Source: Arion vulgaris (taxonomy: Eukaryota > Mollusca > Gastropoda > Stylommatophora > Arionidae). From it: a stretch of 64,000 nt of DNA. The stretch covers positions 3,099,782-3,163,781 of the forward strand of contig CM036759.1 in NCBI GenBank assembly GCA_020796225.1, written 5' to 3'. Shown here piece by piece: positions 50,630 through 62,617 of this stretch. The notes under the pieces are model-generated. The model was not told the origin of the DNA and searched no databases. It saw nothing but the letters and a program-made list of their open reading frames with translations. The translations under genes were made by a program, and so were the position numbers. Every line of letters starts with the position of its first letter. The first letter of the stretch is position 1.

Positions 50630-50760
50630 GGACAGTCAAAGGCTGACGGAAAGCGAACCCAATAAACGCTGGTTGAAATCGGACACATCGCCTAAGGACA
50701 AGCACCAGAGCTACAAATGGTACTGAAGATTGTGACGTAAAATGACTATAATAAGTGGTC
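50630..50760 (-). repeat. Repeat E, 5' fragment in opposite orientation
   Basis: GCGAACCCAATAAACGCTGG and GAAATCGGACACATCGCC are the reverse complement of the 5' block at 48,500-48,570. It ends at SINE-B-like TGGTCGATATGGAGCG. Confidence 0.7.
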
Positions 50761-50846
50761 GATATGGAGCGTTCGCAAGCAAGAAGATATTAGGTGTCCT
50801 AACTACATCTCAATTCTGACATAGATTAAACTACATCAGTGGTCAT

Positions 50847-51094
50847 ACTTCTTTTTCTTCTTTGCGATCTTTCAATACGACAAATTTTAATCATTCTTTG
50901 TGATATGTTTGATCTTTGACAAGAACGTCGCATATTGGTTTGGTAGACCCTAAACGCATATACTTCTACACGTTTAGGACACGTGCATCCGATTTCAGCC
51001 AAACCTCCTTAGACTCCTCTGCGACATGCATGGCAGGTAACAGTGGTTCTATTCTTTACACCCGAAATTCGGGTCCCGGTAACCACTCCGGCGA
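50847..51094 (-). mobile_element. SINE-A copy with TSD AGTGGTCAT
   Basis: 248 bp. The TSD is at 50,838-50,846 and 51,095-51,103. All SINE-A blocks are present. Confidence 0.87.
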
Positions 51095-51103
51095 AGTGGT
51101 CAT

Positions 51104-51757
51104 TAACTCCGTAGACTGACAATACTTTCCACAACTTGTTTCTATCCACGCAGTCATAAGTTTTTCCCTCATCCACACATGCAACGTGCTGGTGTTTTTC
51201 AGATTCAACAGTCCCTTCCACTAACTGAATAAGGGTGAATATTGCGTCTGTACAGATCTGTTCTTTCGAAATCTCATTTATGCGTCGTTAATCTGTGGCT
51301 CCGCCTTTTGTCGAGTATTTGACTTATTTTTCTGAGAATATTTTTCCGCTATGACTTATTAGCGCTATTCCTCTACCTTTCTTCTTCCAGATGGGAATTA
51401 TTATTGCATTCCTCCAATCTTCTGGTGTTTCTTGTGTGATTCAGACTTGGTTGAATAGTCTGTGTAGCCAGCTTATTCCGACCTCTTTAGTTCCTTTGAG
51501 TAGTTCGGCAAGGATATTGCCTGTTGTTTTGTTGGATGAAGTCGTACTTACAGCATTTCTAATCTCTGAAAGTGTTATACTTAGTTTTAGCTATGAAGTG
51601 ATATTTTCTTGAGTGTTGATTGGGTCCTCTTGTTGTAGATTGATGAGTTCGTTAAAGTATTGATCTTTTAGAGAATTTTCATCCTTAATAATTTTGGTTG
51701 AATCATGTTATTCTTTTCTATACCCAATAACTTTAATTTCTTGTATCATTTTCTCAT
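51104..51757 (-). mobile_element. Reverse transcriptase relic feeding into a minisatellite
   Basis: Read from 51,757 downward: FNEKMIQEIKVIG-like linker, then EDWRNAIIIPIWKKKGRGIA (RT fingers), HSGKIFS, and VDEGKTYDCVDRNKLWKVLS (RT palm, YDxVDR with the catalytic Asp). Broken by several frame changes. The 28-bp array starts at its upstream edge. Confidence 0.78.
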
Positions 51758-54548
51758 TGAACTTTTGTAGTTTGAGTTATATATTTGGACTTTTGTAGTT
51801 TGAGTTATATATTTGGACTTTTGTAGTTTGAGTTATATATTTGAACTTTTGTAGTTTGAGTTATATATTTGAACTTTTGTAGTTTGAGTTATATATTTGA
51901 ACTTTTGTAGTTTGAGTTATATATTTGAACTTTTGTAGTTTGAGTTATATATTTGAACTTTTGTAGTTTGAGTTATATATTTGGACTTTTGTAGTTTGAG
52001 TTATATATTTGAACTTTTGTAGTTTGAGTTATATATTTGAACTTTTGTAGTTTGAGTTATATATTTGAACTTTTGTAGTTTGAGTTATATATTTGAACTT
52101 TTGTAGTTTGAGTTATATATTTGAACTTTTGTAGTTTGAGTTATATATTTGAACTTTTGTAGTTTGAGTTATATATTTGAACTTTTGTAGTTTGAGTTAT
52201 ATATTTGAACTTTTGTAGTTTGAGTTATATATTTGAACTTTTGTAGTTTGAGTTATATATTTGAACTTTTGTAGTTTGAGTTATATATTTGAACTTTTGT
52301 AGTTTGAGTTATATATTTGAACTTTTGTAGTTTGAGTTATATATTTGGACTTTTGTAGTTTGAGTTATATATTTGAACTTTTGTAGTTTGAGTTATATAT
52401 TTGAACTTTTGTAGTTTGAGTTATATATTTGAACTTTTGTAGTTTGAGTTATATATTTGAACTTTTGTAGTTTGAGTTATATATTTGGACTTTTGTAGTT
52501 TGAGTTATATATTTGGACTTTTGTAGTTTGAGTTATATATTTGAACTTTTGTAGTTTGAGTTATATATTTGGACTTTTGTAGTTTGAGTTATATATTTGA
52601 ACTTTTGTAGTTTGAGTTATATATTTGAACTTTTGTAGTTTGAGTTATATATTTGGACTTTTGTAGTTTGAGTTATATATTTGAACTTTTGTAGTTTGAG
52701 TTATATATTTGGACTTTTGTAGTTTGAGTTATATATTTGAACTTTTGTAGTTTGAGTTATATATTTGAACTTTTGTAGTTTGAGTTATATATTTGAACTT
52801 TTGTAGTTTGAGTTATATATTTGAACTTTTGTAGTTTGAGTTATATATTTGAACTTTTGTAGTTTGAGTTATATATTTGAACTTTTGTAGTTTGAGTTAT
52901 ATATTTGAACTTTTGTAGTTTGAGTTATATATTTGAACTTTTGTAGTTTGAGTTATATATTTGAACTTTTGTAGTTTGAGTTATATATTTGAACTTTTGT
53001 AGTTTGAGTTATATATTTGAACTTTTGTAGTTTGAGTTATATATTTGGACTTTTGTAGTTTGAGTTATATATTTGAACTTTTGTAGTTTGAGTTATATAT
53101 TTGAACTTTTGTAGTTTGAGTTATATATTTGAACTTTTGTAGTTTGAGTTATATATTTGGACTTTTGTAGTTTGAGTTATATATTTGGACTTTTGTAGTT
53201 TGAGTTATATATTTGAACTTTTGTAGTTTGAGTTATATATTTGAACTTTTGTAGTTTGAGTTATATATTTGAACTTTTGTAGTTTGAGTTATATATTTGG
53301 ACTTTTGTAGTTTGAGTTATATATTTGGACTTTTGTAGTTTGAGTTATATATTTGGACTTTTGTAGTTTGAGTTATATATTTGGACTTTTGTAGTTTGAG
53401 TTATATATTTGAACTTTTGTAGTTTGAGTTATATATTTGAACTTTTGTAGTTTGAGTTATATATTTGGACTTTTGTAGTTTGAGTTATATATTTGAACTT
53501 TTGTAGTTTGAGTTATATATTTGGACTTTTGTAGTTTGAGTTATATATTTGGACTTTTGTAGTTTGAGTTATATATTTGAACTTTTGTAGTTTGAGTTAT
53601 ATATTTGGACTTTTGTAGTTTGAGTTATATATTTGAACTTTTGTAGTTTGAGTTATATATTTGAACTTTTGTAGTTTGAGTTATATATTTGAACTTTTGT
53701 AGTTTGAGTTATATATTTGAACTTTTGTAGTTTGAGTTATTTATTTTGGACTTTTTTGCTAGTTTGAGTTATATATTTGGACTTTTGTAGTTTGAGTTAT
53801 ATATTTGGACTTTTGTAGTTTGAGTTATATATTTGGACTTTTGTAGTTTGAGTTATATATTTGAACTTTTGTAGTTTGAGTTATATATTTGGAAATTTTG
53901 TAGTTTGAGTTATATATTTGGACTTTTGTAGTTTGAGTTATATATTTGGACTTTTGTAGTTTGAGTTATATATTTGAACTTTTGTAGTTTGAGTTATATA
54001 TTTGAACTTTTGTAGTTTGAGTTATATATTTGAACTTTTGTAGTTTGAGTTATATATTTGAACTTTTGTAGTTTGAGTTATATATTTGAACTTTTGTAGT
54101 TTGAGTTATATATTTGAACTTTTGTAGTTTGAGTTATATATTTGAACTTTTGTAGTTTGAGTTATATATTTGACGTAGTTTGAGTTATATATTTGAACTT
54201 TTGTAGTTTGAGTTATATATTTGACGTAGTTTGAGTTATATATTTGGAACTTTGTAGTTTGAGTTATATATTTGACTTTTGTAGTTTGAGTTATATATTT
54301 GAACTTTTGTAGTTTGAGTTATATATTTGGACTTTTGTAGTTTGAGTTATATATTTGAACTTTTGTAGTTTGAGTTATATATTTGGACTTTTGTAGTTTG
54401 AGTTATATATTTGAACTTTTGTAGTTTGAGTTATATATTTGGACTTTTGTAGTTTGAGTTATATATTTGAACTTTTTAGTTAATTTTGAGTTATATATTT
54501 GGACTTTTTTTTGATGTTATATATTTGAACTTTGTTTTGAGTTCTATA
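51758..54548. repeat. 28-bp minisatellite, about 100 copies
   Basis: The unit is TTTGAACTTTTGTAGTTTGA, GTTATATA, with a GAAC/GGAC variant. Very uniform except for the last 400 bp. It contains no long frame. Confidence 0.97.
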
Positions 54549-54589
54549 TGTGACTTACTCTATGTATATTAGGTTACTTCTTATTAACT

Positions 54590-56592
54590 CATAGCTTTTT
54601 CTTGATATTCTATACTCAGTAAACTTGCTTTCTTGATATTCTATACTCAGTAAACTTACTTTCTTGATATTCTATACTCAGTAAACTTGCTTTCTTGATA
54701 TTCTATACTCAGTAAACTTACTTTCTTGATATTCTATACTCAGTAAACTTGCTTTCTTGATATTCTATACTCAGTAAACTTACTTTCTTGATATTCTATA
54801 CTCAGTAAACTTGCTTTCTTGATATTCTATACTCAGTAAACTTGCTTTCTTGATATTCTATACTCAGTAAACTTGCTTTCTTGATATTCTATACTCAGTA
54901 AACTTACTTTCTTGATATTCTATACTTAGTAAACTTGCTTTCTTGATATTCTATACTCAGTAAACTTACTTTCTTGATATTCTATACTCAGTAAACTTGC
55001 TTTCTTGATATTCTATACTCAGTAAACTTACTTTCTTGATATTCTATACTCAGTAAACTTGCTTTCTTGATATTCTATACTTAGTAAACTTGCTTTCTTG
55101 ATATTCTATACTTAGTAAACTTGCTTTCTTGATATTCTATACTCAGTAAACTTACTTTCTTGATATTCTATACTAGTAAACTTCTTTCTTGATATTCTAT
55201 ACTCAGTAAACTTGCTTTCTTGATATTCTATACTCAGTAAACTTGCTTTCTTGATATTCTATACTCAGTAAACTTGCTTTCTTGATGTTCTATACTTAGT
55301 AAACTTGCTTTCTTGATATTCTATACTCAGTAAACTTACTTTCTTGATATTCTATACTCAGTAAACTTGCTTTCTTGATATTCTATACTCAGTAAACTTG
55401 CTTTCTTGATATTCTATACTCAGTAAACTTGCTTTCTTGATATTCTATACTCAGTAAACTTGCTTTCTTGATATTCTATACTCAGTAAACTTGCTTTCTT
55501 GATATTCTATACTCAGTAAACTTACTTTCTTGATGTTCTATACTAGTAAACTTATTTCTTGATGTTCTATACTTAGTAAACTTGCTTTCTTGATATTCTA
55601 TACTCAGTAAACTTGCTTTCTTGATGTTCTATACTCAGTAAACTTGCTTTCTTGATGTTCTATACTTAGTAAACTTGCTTTCTTGATGTTCTATACTTAG
55701 TAAACTTACTTTCTTGATGTTCTATACTCAGTAAACTTGCTTTCTTGATGTTCTATACTTAGTAAACTTGCTTTCTTGATGTTCTATACTTAGTAAACTT
55801 ACTTTCTTGATGTTCTATACTTAGTAAACTTACTTTCTTGATATTCTATACTTAGTAAACTTGCTTTCTTGATGTTCTATACTTAGTAAACTTACTTTCT
55901 TGATGTTCTATACTTAGTAAACTTGCTTTCTTGATGTTCTATACTTAGTAAACTTACTTTCTTGATGTTCTATACTTAGTAAACTTACTTTCTTGATGTT
56001 CTATACTTAGTAAACTTGCTTTCTTGATGTTCTATACTTAGTAAACTTACTTTCTTGATATTCTATACTCAGTAAACTTGCTTTCTTGATGTTCTATACT
56101 CAGTAAACTTGCTTTCTTGATGTTCTATACTCAGTAAACTTATTTTCTTGATGTTCTATACTCAGTAAACTTGCTTTCTTGATGTTCTATACTCAGTAAA
56201 CTTGCTTTCTTGATGTTCTATACTCAGTAAACTTGTTTTCTTGATGTTCTATACTCAGTAAACTTGCTTTTTTGATCTTCTATACTTAGTAAACTTGCTT
56301 TCTTGATCTTCTATACTTAGTAAACTTGCTTTCTTGATCTTCTATACTTAGTAAACTTGCTTTCTTGATCTTCTATACTTAGTAAACTTACTTTCTTGAT
56401 GTTCTATACTTAGTAAACTTGCTTTCTTGATCTTCTATACTCAGTAAACTTGCTTTCTTGATCTTCTATAGTTAGTAAACTTGCTTTCTTGATCTTCTAT
56501 ACTCAGTAAACTTGCTTTCTTGATGTTCTATACTCAGTAAACTTGCTTTCTTGATGTTCTATACTCAGTAAACTTGTCTTGATGTTCTATAC
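54590..56592. repeat. 31-bp minisatellite, about 64 copies
   Basis: The unit is TACTCAGTAAACTTGCTTTC, TTGATATTCTA. Variants GATATT, GATGTT and GATCTT, and CTCAG or CTTAG, cluster by position along the array. Confidence 0.97.
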
Positions 56593-56918
56593 TCGCCTGA
56601 GTGATTACCGGGGCCAAATTTGGGGTGTAAAGAATAGAACCACTGTTACCTGCCATGCATGTCGTAAGAGATCTTCTTTGCGTTCGTCTTTACAACCAAT
56701 TTTAATCACTCTTTGTGATATGTTTGATCTTTGTCAAGAACGTGTATACGTTGCACATTGGTTTGGTAGTTGTAAGAGATGACTAAGGAGGTTTGGCTGA
56801 AATCGGTTGCACATGTCCTAAACATGTAGAAATCTATGCGTTTAGGGGCCTAGCAAACCAATGTGCAACGTATACATGTTCTTGGCAAAGATCAAACATA
56901 TCACAAAGAGTGATTCTC
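56593..56918. mobile_element. Rearranged SINE-A fragments in both orientations
   Basis: 56,593-56,670 is a plus-strand SINE-A head (CCTGAGTGATTACCGGGGCC). 56,671-56,770 is a minus-strand part, and 56,771-56,918 a plus-strand remainder. Block borders are approximate. Confidence 0.7.
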
Positions 56919-57168
56919 CTTCTTTGCTTCGTCTTACGTACCAATTTTAATCACTCTTTGTGATATGTTTGATCTTTGCCAAGAACGTGTATACATTGCA
57001 CATTGGTTTGGTAGGCCCCTAAACGCATAGACAGTTCTACACATTTAGGACATGTGCATCCGATTTCAGCCAAACTTCCTTAGTCGCCTTTTACGACGTG
57101 CGTGGCAGGTAACAGTGGTTCTATTCTTTACACCCCAAATTTGGGCCCCGTAACCACTCGGGCGACAA
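56919..57168 (-). mobile_element. SINE-A copy
   Basis: A complete set of SINE-A blocks from CTTCTTTG to GTAACCACTCGGGCGA. Confidence 0.82.
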
Positions 57169-57428
57169 AGATTGATTAAAATTGATCGTAAAGAACAAAC
57201 GCAAAGAAGAAGACATGCATTGTAGGTCGCAGTAGTACGATTCTTGGCTTTCCTTGTGGGCCTCGGCACAACACGGGCGACTCTAGTAAATAAAAAGCAT
57301 TGCAGAAATAGGATGTGATGTCCTACTTGTAGGTACATAAGTGGCACTTAGTATAATCGCTCTTAGGCTTGGATGACATACACATGACAAAGAGTGGTTT
57401 AACAAGTGGTCGATATAGAGCGTGTGAA
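57169..57428. mobile_element. SINE-A end and chimeric SINE-B
   Basis: 57,169-57,210 repeats a SINE-A 3' end with GAAGAAG. 57,215-57,270 is a reversed SINE-B head, and 57,271-57,428 a plus-strand SINE-B 3' part (CTCTAGTAAAT onward). Confidence 0.65.
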
Positions 57429-57504
57429 GAAAGAGAAGATATTTAGCTTAAAAAAGACAAGAATTCATAGCAATAGAATTAATAACACTATATTGCCAAC
57501 TACA

Positions 57505-57784
57505 GAGCGCGGTAGCGTAGTTATTAGTGAACTTGCTTCTCAAGGCTGGTGGTCTGGGTTCAGCTCCCGCAGTGTGCATGGAATTTTTCCCGATCGCGAC
57601 GGCTCTCAGGTCGACCCAGCCTTAACTGGGTGCCAGACATGCTCTGTGAAAGTAAAGCCGGCCGGCGTGATGCTGACCACATCACCCATTGTGTGCCGAT
57701 GGTCAATGAAAATACAGGCCTAACACTGTATTGACCCATATACCACGAGGTATGAAAGGGTTCCTTTACTTTTTATTTTACTTT
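57505..57784 (+). mobile_element. tRNA-derived SINE-C copy 2
   Basis: Box A TAGCGTAGTTATTAG, box B GGTTCAGCTCC and the end TATGAAAGGGTTCC. The TSD TATTGCCAACTACA at 57,491-57,504 and 57,785-57,798 is exact (14 bp) and lies in a 67-bp repeat unit. Confidence 0.9.
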
Positions 57785-57825
57785 TATTGCCAACTACATG
57801 CATACACTAGAGATGAGCTCCATAG

Positions 57826-58078
57826 TCGCCCGAGTGGTTACCGGGCCCAAATTTGGGGTGTAAAGAATAGAACTACTGTTACCTGCCACACATGTCGTAA
57901 GAGGCGACTAAGGAGGTTTGGCTGAAATCTGATGCATGTGTCCTAAACGTGTAGAAGTCTATGCGTTTAGGGGCCTACCAAACCAATGTGCAATGTATCC
58001 ACGTTCTTGGCAAAGATGAAACATATCACAAAGAGTGATTAAAATTGGTGTAAAGAACGAACGCAAAGAAGAAGAAGA
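57826..58078 (+). mobile_element. SINE-A inserted in the 67-bp repeat
   Basis: 253 bp ending in GAAGAAGAAG. The flanks AGCTCCATAG (57,816-57,825) and AGCTCTATAG (58,079-58,088) are the TSD with one difference. Confidence 0.86.
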
Positions 58079-58285
58079 AGCTCTATAGTTTCTGGACATT
58101 TATGTACAACACTATATTGCCAACTACATGCATGCACTAGAGATGAGCTCCATGGTTTCTGGACATTTATGTACAACACTATATTGCCAACTACATGCAT
58201 GCACTAGAGATGAGCTCCATGGTTTCTGGACATTTATGTACAACACTATATTGCCAACTACATGCATGTACTAGAGATGAGCTTC
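58079..58285. repeat. 67-bp tandem repeat, about 3 copies plus split outliers
   Basis: The unit contains GGTTTCTGGACATTTATGTA, CAACACTATATTGCCAACTA, CATGCATGCACTAGAGATGA. Further unit pieces occur at 57,480-57,504 and 57,785-57,825, separated by SINE insertions. Confidence 0.92.
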
Positions 58286-58476
58286 CAGACAAGTTAACTT
58301 CATTATCAGAATGAGTATGATGGTATAATCAGTGAAATAGCGATCGCAAAGAATAAGACACTCATGTTTCCCACAGACAGACAGACAGTGTGAACAAATT
58401 ATAAATCAGCTTATGTCAGTGACTGCAAGCAAGCAATCATTTATTATATGAAATTTCTAGCACAAATATGTTCATT

Positions 58477-58548
58477 TCTCTCTCTCTTTCTCCTCTATCT
58501 CTCCTTCCCTTGATCTCATCTCTCTCTCTCTCTCTACACACACACACA
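58477..58548. repeat. CT-rich and CA microsatellite
   Basis: Runs of CTCTCT and CACACACA with short breaks. Confidence 0.8.
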
Positions 58549-58814
58549 GAGCACATGTGTATGCAAACAAGATTCAGAACAAGCTTTAGACACATATAAT
58601 AAAAGTCATATATCAGAATAATGGTACAAATCTTTTGGCACTGATTTGATTTGCATAAAATATGGACAATTATAATAGAGTAAATATAAACAAAAACCAT
58701 TCAAGGTGGTGGAGCCCACACATCTGTTAAACTTATACATCAGTCCAACTTCACCATCACACAGCTCATGCAAAGTAAGGGTTACCTTGATCTGTGTCAA
58801 TCTAAAGTCAGGAG

Positions 58815-59262
58815 TATAGAATATTGTAAAGTTGGTCCAAATTGTAGAATATTGTAAGGTTGGTCCAAATTGTGGTAGAATATTGTAAAGTTGGTCCAAA
58901 TTGTGGTAGAATATTGTAAAGTGATTGTGGTAGAATATTGTAAAGTTGGTCCAAATTGTAGAATATTGTAAGGTTGGTCCAAATTGTGGTAGAATATGTA
59001 AAGTTCCAAATTAGAATATTGTAGTTGGTCCAAATTGTAGAATATTGAGTTGGTTCAAATTGGGGTAGAATATTGTAAAGTGATTGTGGTAGAATATTGT
59101 AAAGTTGGTCCAAATTGTAGAATATTGTAAGTTGTCCAAATTGTAGAATATTGTAAAGTTGTCAAATTGTGGTAGAATATTGTAGTTGTTCAATTGTGGT
59201 AGAATATAGTAAAGTGTCCAAATTGTAGATAGAAGGATGAGTTTGTAGAAATTGAATGATTA
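58815..59262. repeat. Irregular minisatellite (GTCCAAATTGTAGAATATTG)n
   Basis: Units of about 28-36 bp with many small deletions, sharing TAGAATATTGTAAAG with the next array. Confidence 0.9.
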
Positions 59263-59995
59263 ATTGTGTAGAATACTGTAAGAGATTGAGATTGTGGTAG
59301 AATATTGTAAAGTTGATTGAGATTGTGGTAAATATTGTAAAGGATTGAGATTGTGGTAGAATATTGTAAAGTGATTGAGATTGTGGTAGAATATTGTAAA
59401 GTGATTGAGATTGTGGTAGAATATTGTAAAGTGATTGTGGTAGAATATTGTAAAGTGATTGAAATTGTGGTAGAATACTGTAAAGAGGTTGAGATTGTGG
59501 TAGAATATTGTAAAGTGATTGAGATTGTGGTAAAATATTGTAAAGAGATTGAGGTAGAATATTGTAAAGTGATTGAGATTGTAGTAGAATATTGTAAAGT
59601 GATTGAGATTGTGGTAGAATATTGTAAAGTGGATTGTGTAGAATATTGTAAAGTGATTGTGGTAGAATATTGTAAAGTGATTGAGATTGTGGTAGAATAT
59701 TGTAAAATGATTGAGATTGTGGTAGAATATTGTAAAGTGATTGAGATTGTGGTAGAATATTGTAAAGTGATTGTGGTAGAATATTGTAAAGTGATTGAGA
59801 TTGTGGTAGAATATTGTAAAGTGATTGTGGTAGAATATTGTAAAGTGATTGAGATTGTGGTAGAATATTGTAAAGTGATTGAGATTGTGGTAGAATATTG
59901 TAAAGTGATTGAGATTGTGGTAGAATATTGTAAAGTGATTGAGATTGTGGTAGAATATTGTAAAGTGATTGAGATTGTGGTAGAATATTGTCAAA
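59263..59995. repeat. 30-bp minisatellite, about 24 copies
   Basis: The unit is GATTGAGATTGTGGTAGAAT, ATTGTAAAGT, with a 20-bp short form. Because 30 is divisible by three, both strands show frames of over 220 codons with no protein meaning. Confidence 0.94.
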
Positions 59996-60044
59996 CAAAC
60001 TTGTCCAAATGCTGTTAGAATATGACAACAATTATTGTTATCAG

Positions 60045-60150
60045 TTTGTACGATGAGATTATTATTGTACGATGAGATTATTATTGTACGATGAGATTAT
60101 TATTGTGCGATGAGATTATTATTGTGCGATGAGATTATTATTGTGCTGCT
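60045..60150. repeat. 19-bp tandem repeat, 5 copies
   Basis: The unit is ATTATTATTGTACGATGAG, with a GTGC variant in later copies. Confidence 0.92.
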
Positions 60151-60304
60151 GTGAATGTGAGTTCAGTAACAAAAGACAATCAAAGAATAACTTTAGAAAT
60201 AAAAGAACTGAATCATCTAGAGTATCTGTTATTGACAATTCTGGAAGTAGTATACAAAATATGAAGTGATCTTACACAAAACTAAGGGGGATAAAGCTGA
60301 AGGA

Positions 60305-60520
60305 TTGACTTCAATGCGCTGGGTTTGACCCCATATGGCTCAGTCCTCTCTGCAGGAATGGCATACCATCTGCCGAGAGTATTGCACAAAGCATGAGCTC
60401 CATAGCTCTGGCAACAATCCTAGGGGCCTCTGGGAAAAACGTACATGTGAACAGAACAGCGCTGTCCAAATTCCAAGCCACTACCTTTGAAACGCAAGGC
60501 AAAGACTTGACCACAGAGAC
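60305..60520 (-). mobile_element. tRNA-derived SINE-F copy
   Basis: The minus strand starts CTCTGTGGTCAAGTCTTTGC and continues to GTGCAATACTCTCGGCAGAT and GGTATGCCATTCCTGCAG, colinear with 21,738-21,950. A short frame on each strand is incidental. Confidence 0.65.
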
Positions 60521-60935
60521 CAGTGAGTTATCAGTTTCATAAAGTTATGTACAAATGAGCATATTAACAATGACGGCAAATTAAGTATATCAAAGAATGA
60601 AATGAAAATCGTGGCATATCCTTGACAGGATGTCACCACCAACTGCAGTAAACTAGTCGTTGATTTTCTAGGCATCACTTATATGTTCAGTAGTTTGCTT
60701 TCTGAACGGTGAGGTACATTTTTAGTTTTAAAAATCCATCGGCACAAATTTGCTTTACTGAGCTGGATGACTGATTAATCTGTTTGTTGACTTGATTGAT
60801 TCTTGGTTTACTGTGAGCTAGTGGTTAGTTTGTTGAGGTGTTCATTTGAAATAAGATTTGTTACATGTGCTTAATGATTTGATTATAACTGGGAAAGGGA
60901 ATGTGATTCTTTGTTGCTGAAGGCAATCAACTGAT
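60521..60935. other. No feature recognised
   Basis: AT-rich flank with no match. Confidence 0.4.
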
Positions 60936-61100
60936 GGAGTGAGTGAATGAGAATATCAGGTGGAGTGAATGAGAATATCAGGTGGGAGTGGAGGTGATGA
61001 ATGTGGAATATCAGGTGGAGTGGAGGTGATTGAATGAGGAATATTGGGTGGATGGAGGTGAGAATGAGGAATATCGGGTGGAGTGGAGGAAGTAGATGGA
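60936..61100. repeat. Imperfect G-rich tandem repeat
   Basis: GAATATCAGGTGGAGTGGAG-like units, about 5 copies of 22-33 bp. Confidence 0.82.
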
Positions 61101-61530
61101 GGAATAAATCAACTAATCTTGAGCTGAAAGACTAGACAATCAAGATTGTAGCTGATTTTTGTGGTGTTAACAGTCTGTGATCATGTGTGTGGTTTAATTG
61201 TCAGCTGATGTTTGGTAGGTTGAATTGTGATCATGTGTGGTTTAAATTTCATGAATCGTTGTTTGTACAAATGATTTGATAGATAAATAGATGGTTTGAT
61301 TAATGTGATGATTGTTGAAGAAATATGAGTATTCCACAAGATATGTACACTAGTCAGAAGTTCATTAGTATAGCAATGTCAAAGTCAGAATTATGCATGT
61401 CAGACAGTATATACGTACATCAATGTCATCATTTGACCACAGGATACAATCAGAAACATACAACAAATTATAAATTACAATCAACATAGTGAAAGATGGA
61501 TATGAATCAAATCCATTTACAAATACTTGC
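61101..61530. other. No feature recognised
   Basis: A short repeated phrase (TGATCATGTGTG, near 61,179 and 61,227); otherwise nothing seen. Confidence 0.4.
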
Positions 61531-61995
61531 AGATCAAGCTGGGAGCTGGTTGAACTCTACAGACATTTATAAAGCTGGGAGCTGGTTGAACTCTACAGAC
61601 ATTTATAAAGCTGGGAGCTGGTTGAACTCTACATACATTTATAAAGCTGGGAGCTGGTTGAACTCTACAGACATTTATAAAGCTGGGAGCTGGTTGAACT
61701 CTACATACATTTATAAAGCTGGGAGCTGGTTGAACTCTACAGACATTTATAAAGCTGGGAGCTGGTTGAACTCTACAGACATTTATAAAGCTGGGCGCTG
61801 GTTAACTCTACAGACATTTATAAAGCTGGGATCTGGTTGAACTCTACATACATTTATAAAGCTGGGCGCTGGTTGAACTCTACAGACATTTATAAAGCTG
61901 GGAGCTGGTTGAACTCTACAGACATTTATAAAGCTGGGCGCTGGTTAACTCTACAGACATTTATAAAGCTGGGATCTGGTTGAACTCTACAGACA
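61531..61995. repeat. 35-bp minisatellite, about 13 copies
   Basis: The unit is AAGCTGGGAGCTGGTTGAAC, TCTACAGACATTTAT. Variants CAGACA/CATACA and GGAG/GGCG/GGAT are present. Confidence 0.95.
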
Positions 61996-62617
61996 ATGAT
62001 CAAGCTGCATACACCACCACATGTGCATGAGTCAGCCCTGATGGTCTTCCCTATGCACAGTTAGATCTGACACCAAGCTACGATATAATTCAGTAGATGT
62101 GGTTAAAGTGAGATTTTAATGGTAGCAAATATTAATAGTAACTAATCTGTACAAATATGTGACCTATTGGACAATATTCTCCCTCCCCCCTGCACAGATT
62201 ATCAGTGGTTGAGTAAGTGTTGACAATCCAAAACTATTTTAAAAATGCCTTTATTACCAAAAAAAGCAGTACAAAATAAAATTGACATAATATTAGAAAA
62301 TAATTTCAACACCAGGTTCCATAAGAAATATTGAATTGAAAAAATCCCAAAACTAATGTAAATGTTAGTGATAAGTTGCAGCTATATATTTTATTGAGAT
62401 GTGAAAGGAATAAGAGATATCTACCACAGTATAACTCAAGTAACATGTTGAACTTGTAAGACAAAACTCTATCTCTCTCTCACTCCATCTCTCATACAGA
62501 TTTCTGGTGGGATTGCAAATCTAAGACATCAGAACAAGACCAGTGTAAGTGTTCATTTTTATCAACAATTCTTGGATATGTTTATTGTTCGTTGATATGA
62601 CATTGATTAGTTGATGG
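61996..62617. other. No feature recognised
   Basis: AT-rich flank with no coding or repeat match. Confidence 0.4.

Noticed and set aside
39451..56592. CRISPR-like arrays
   Set aside because: Repeats are head to tail without unique spacers, and the window is from an animal genome.
59162..60031. Overlapping long frames on both strands
   Set aside because: By-product of the 30-bp array; low-complexity peptides only.
60311..60514. Minus-strand 67-codon frame with LCAILSADGMPFLQRG
   Set aside because: It looked like an exon, but the nucleotide sequence is colinear with a SINE-F copy at 21,738.
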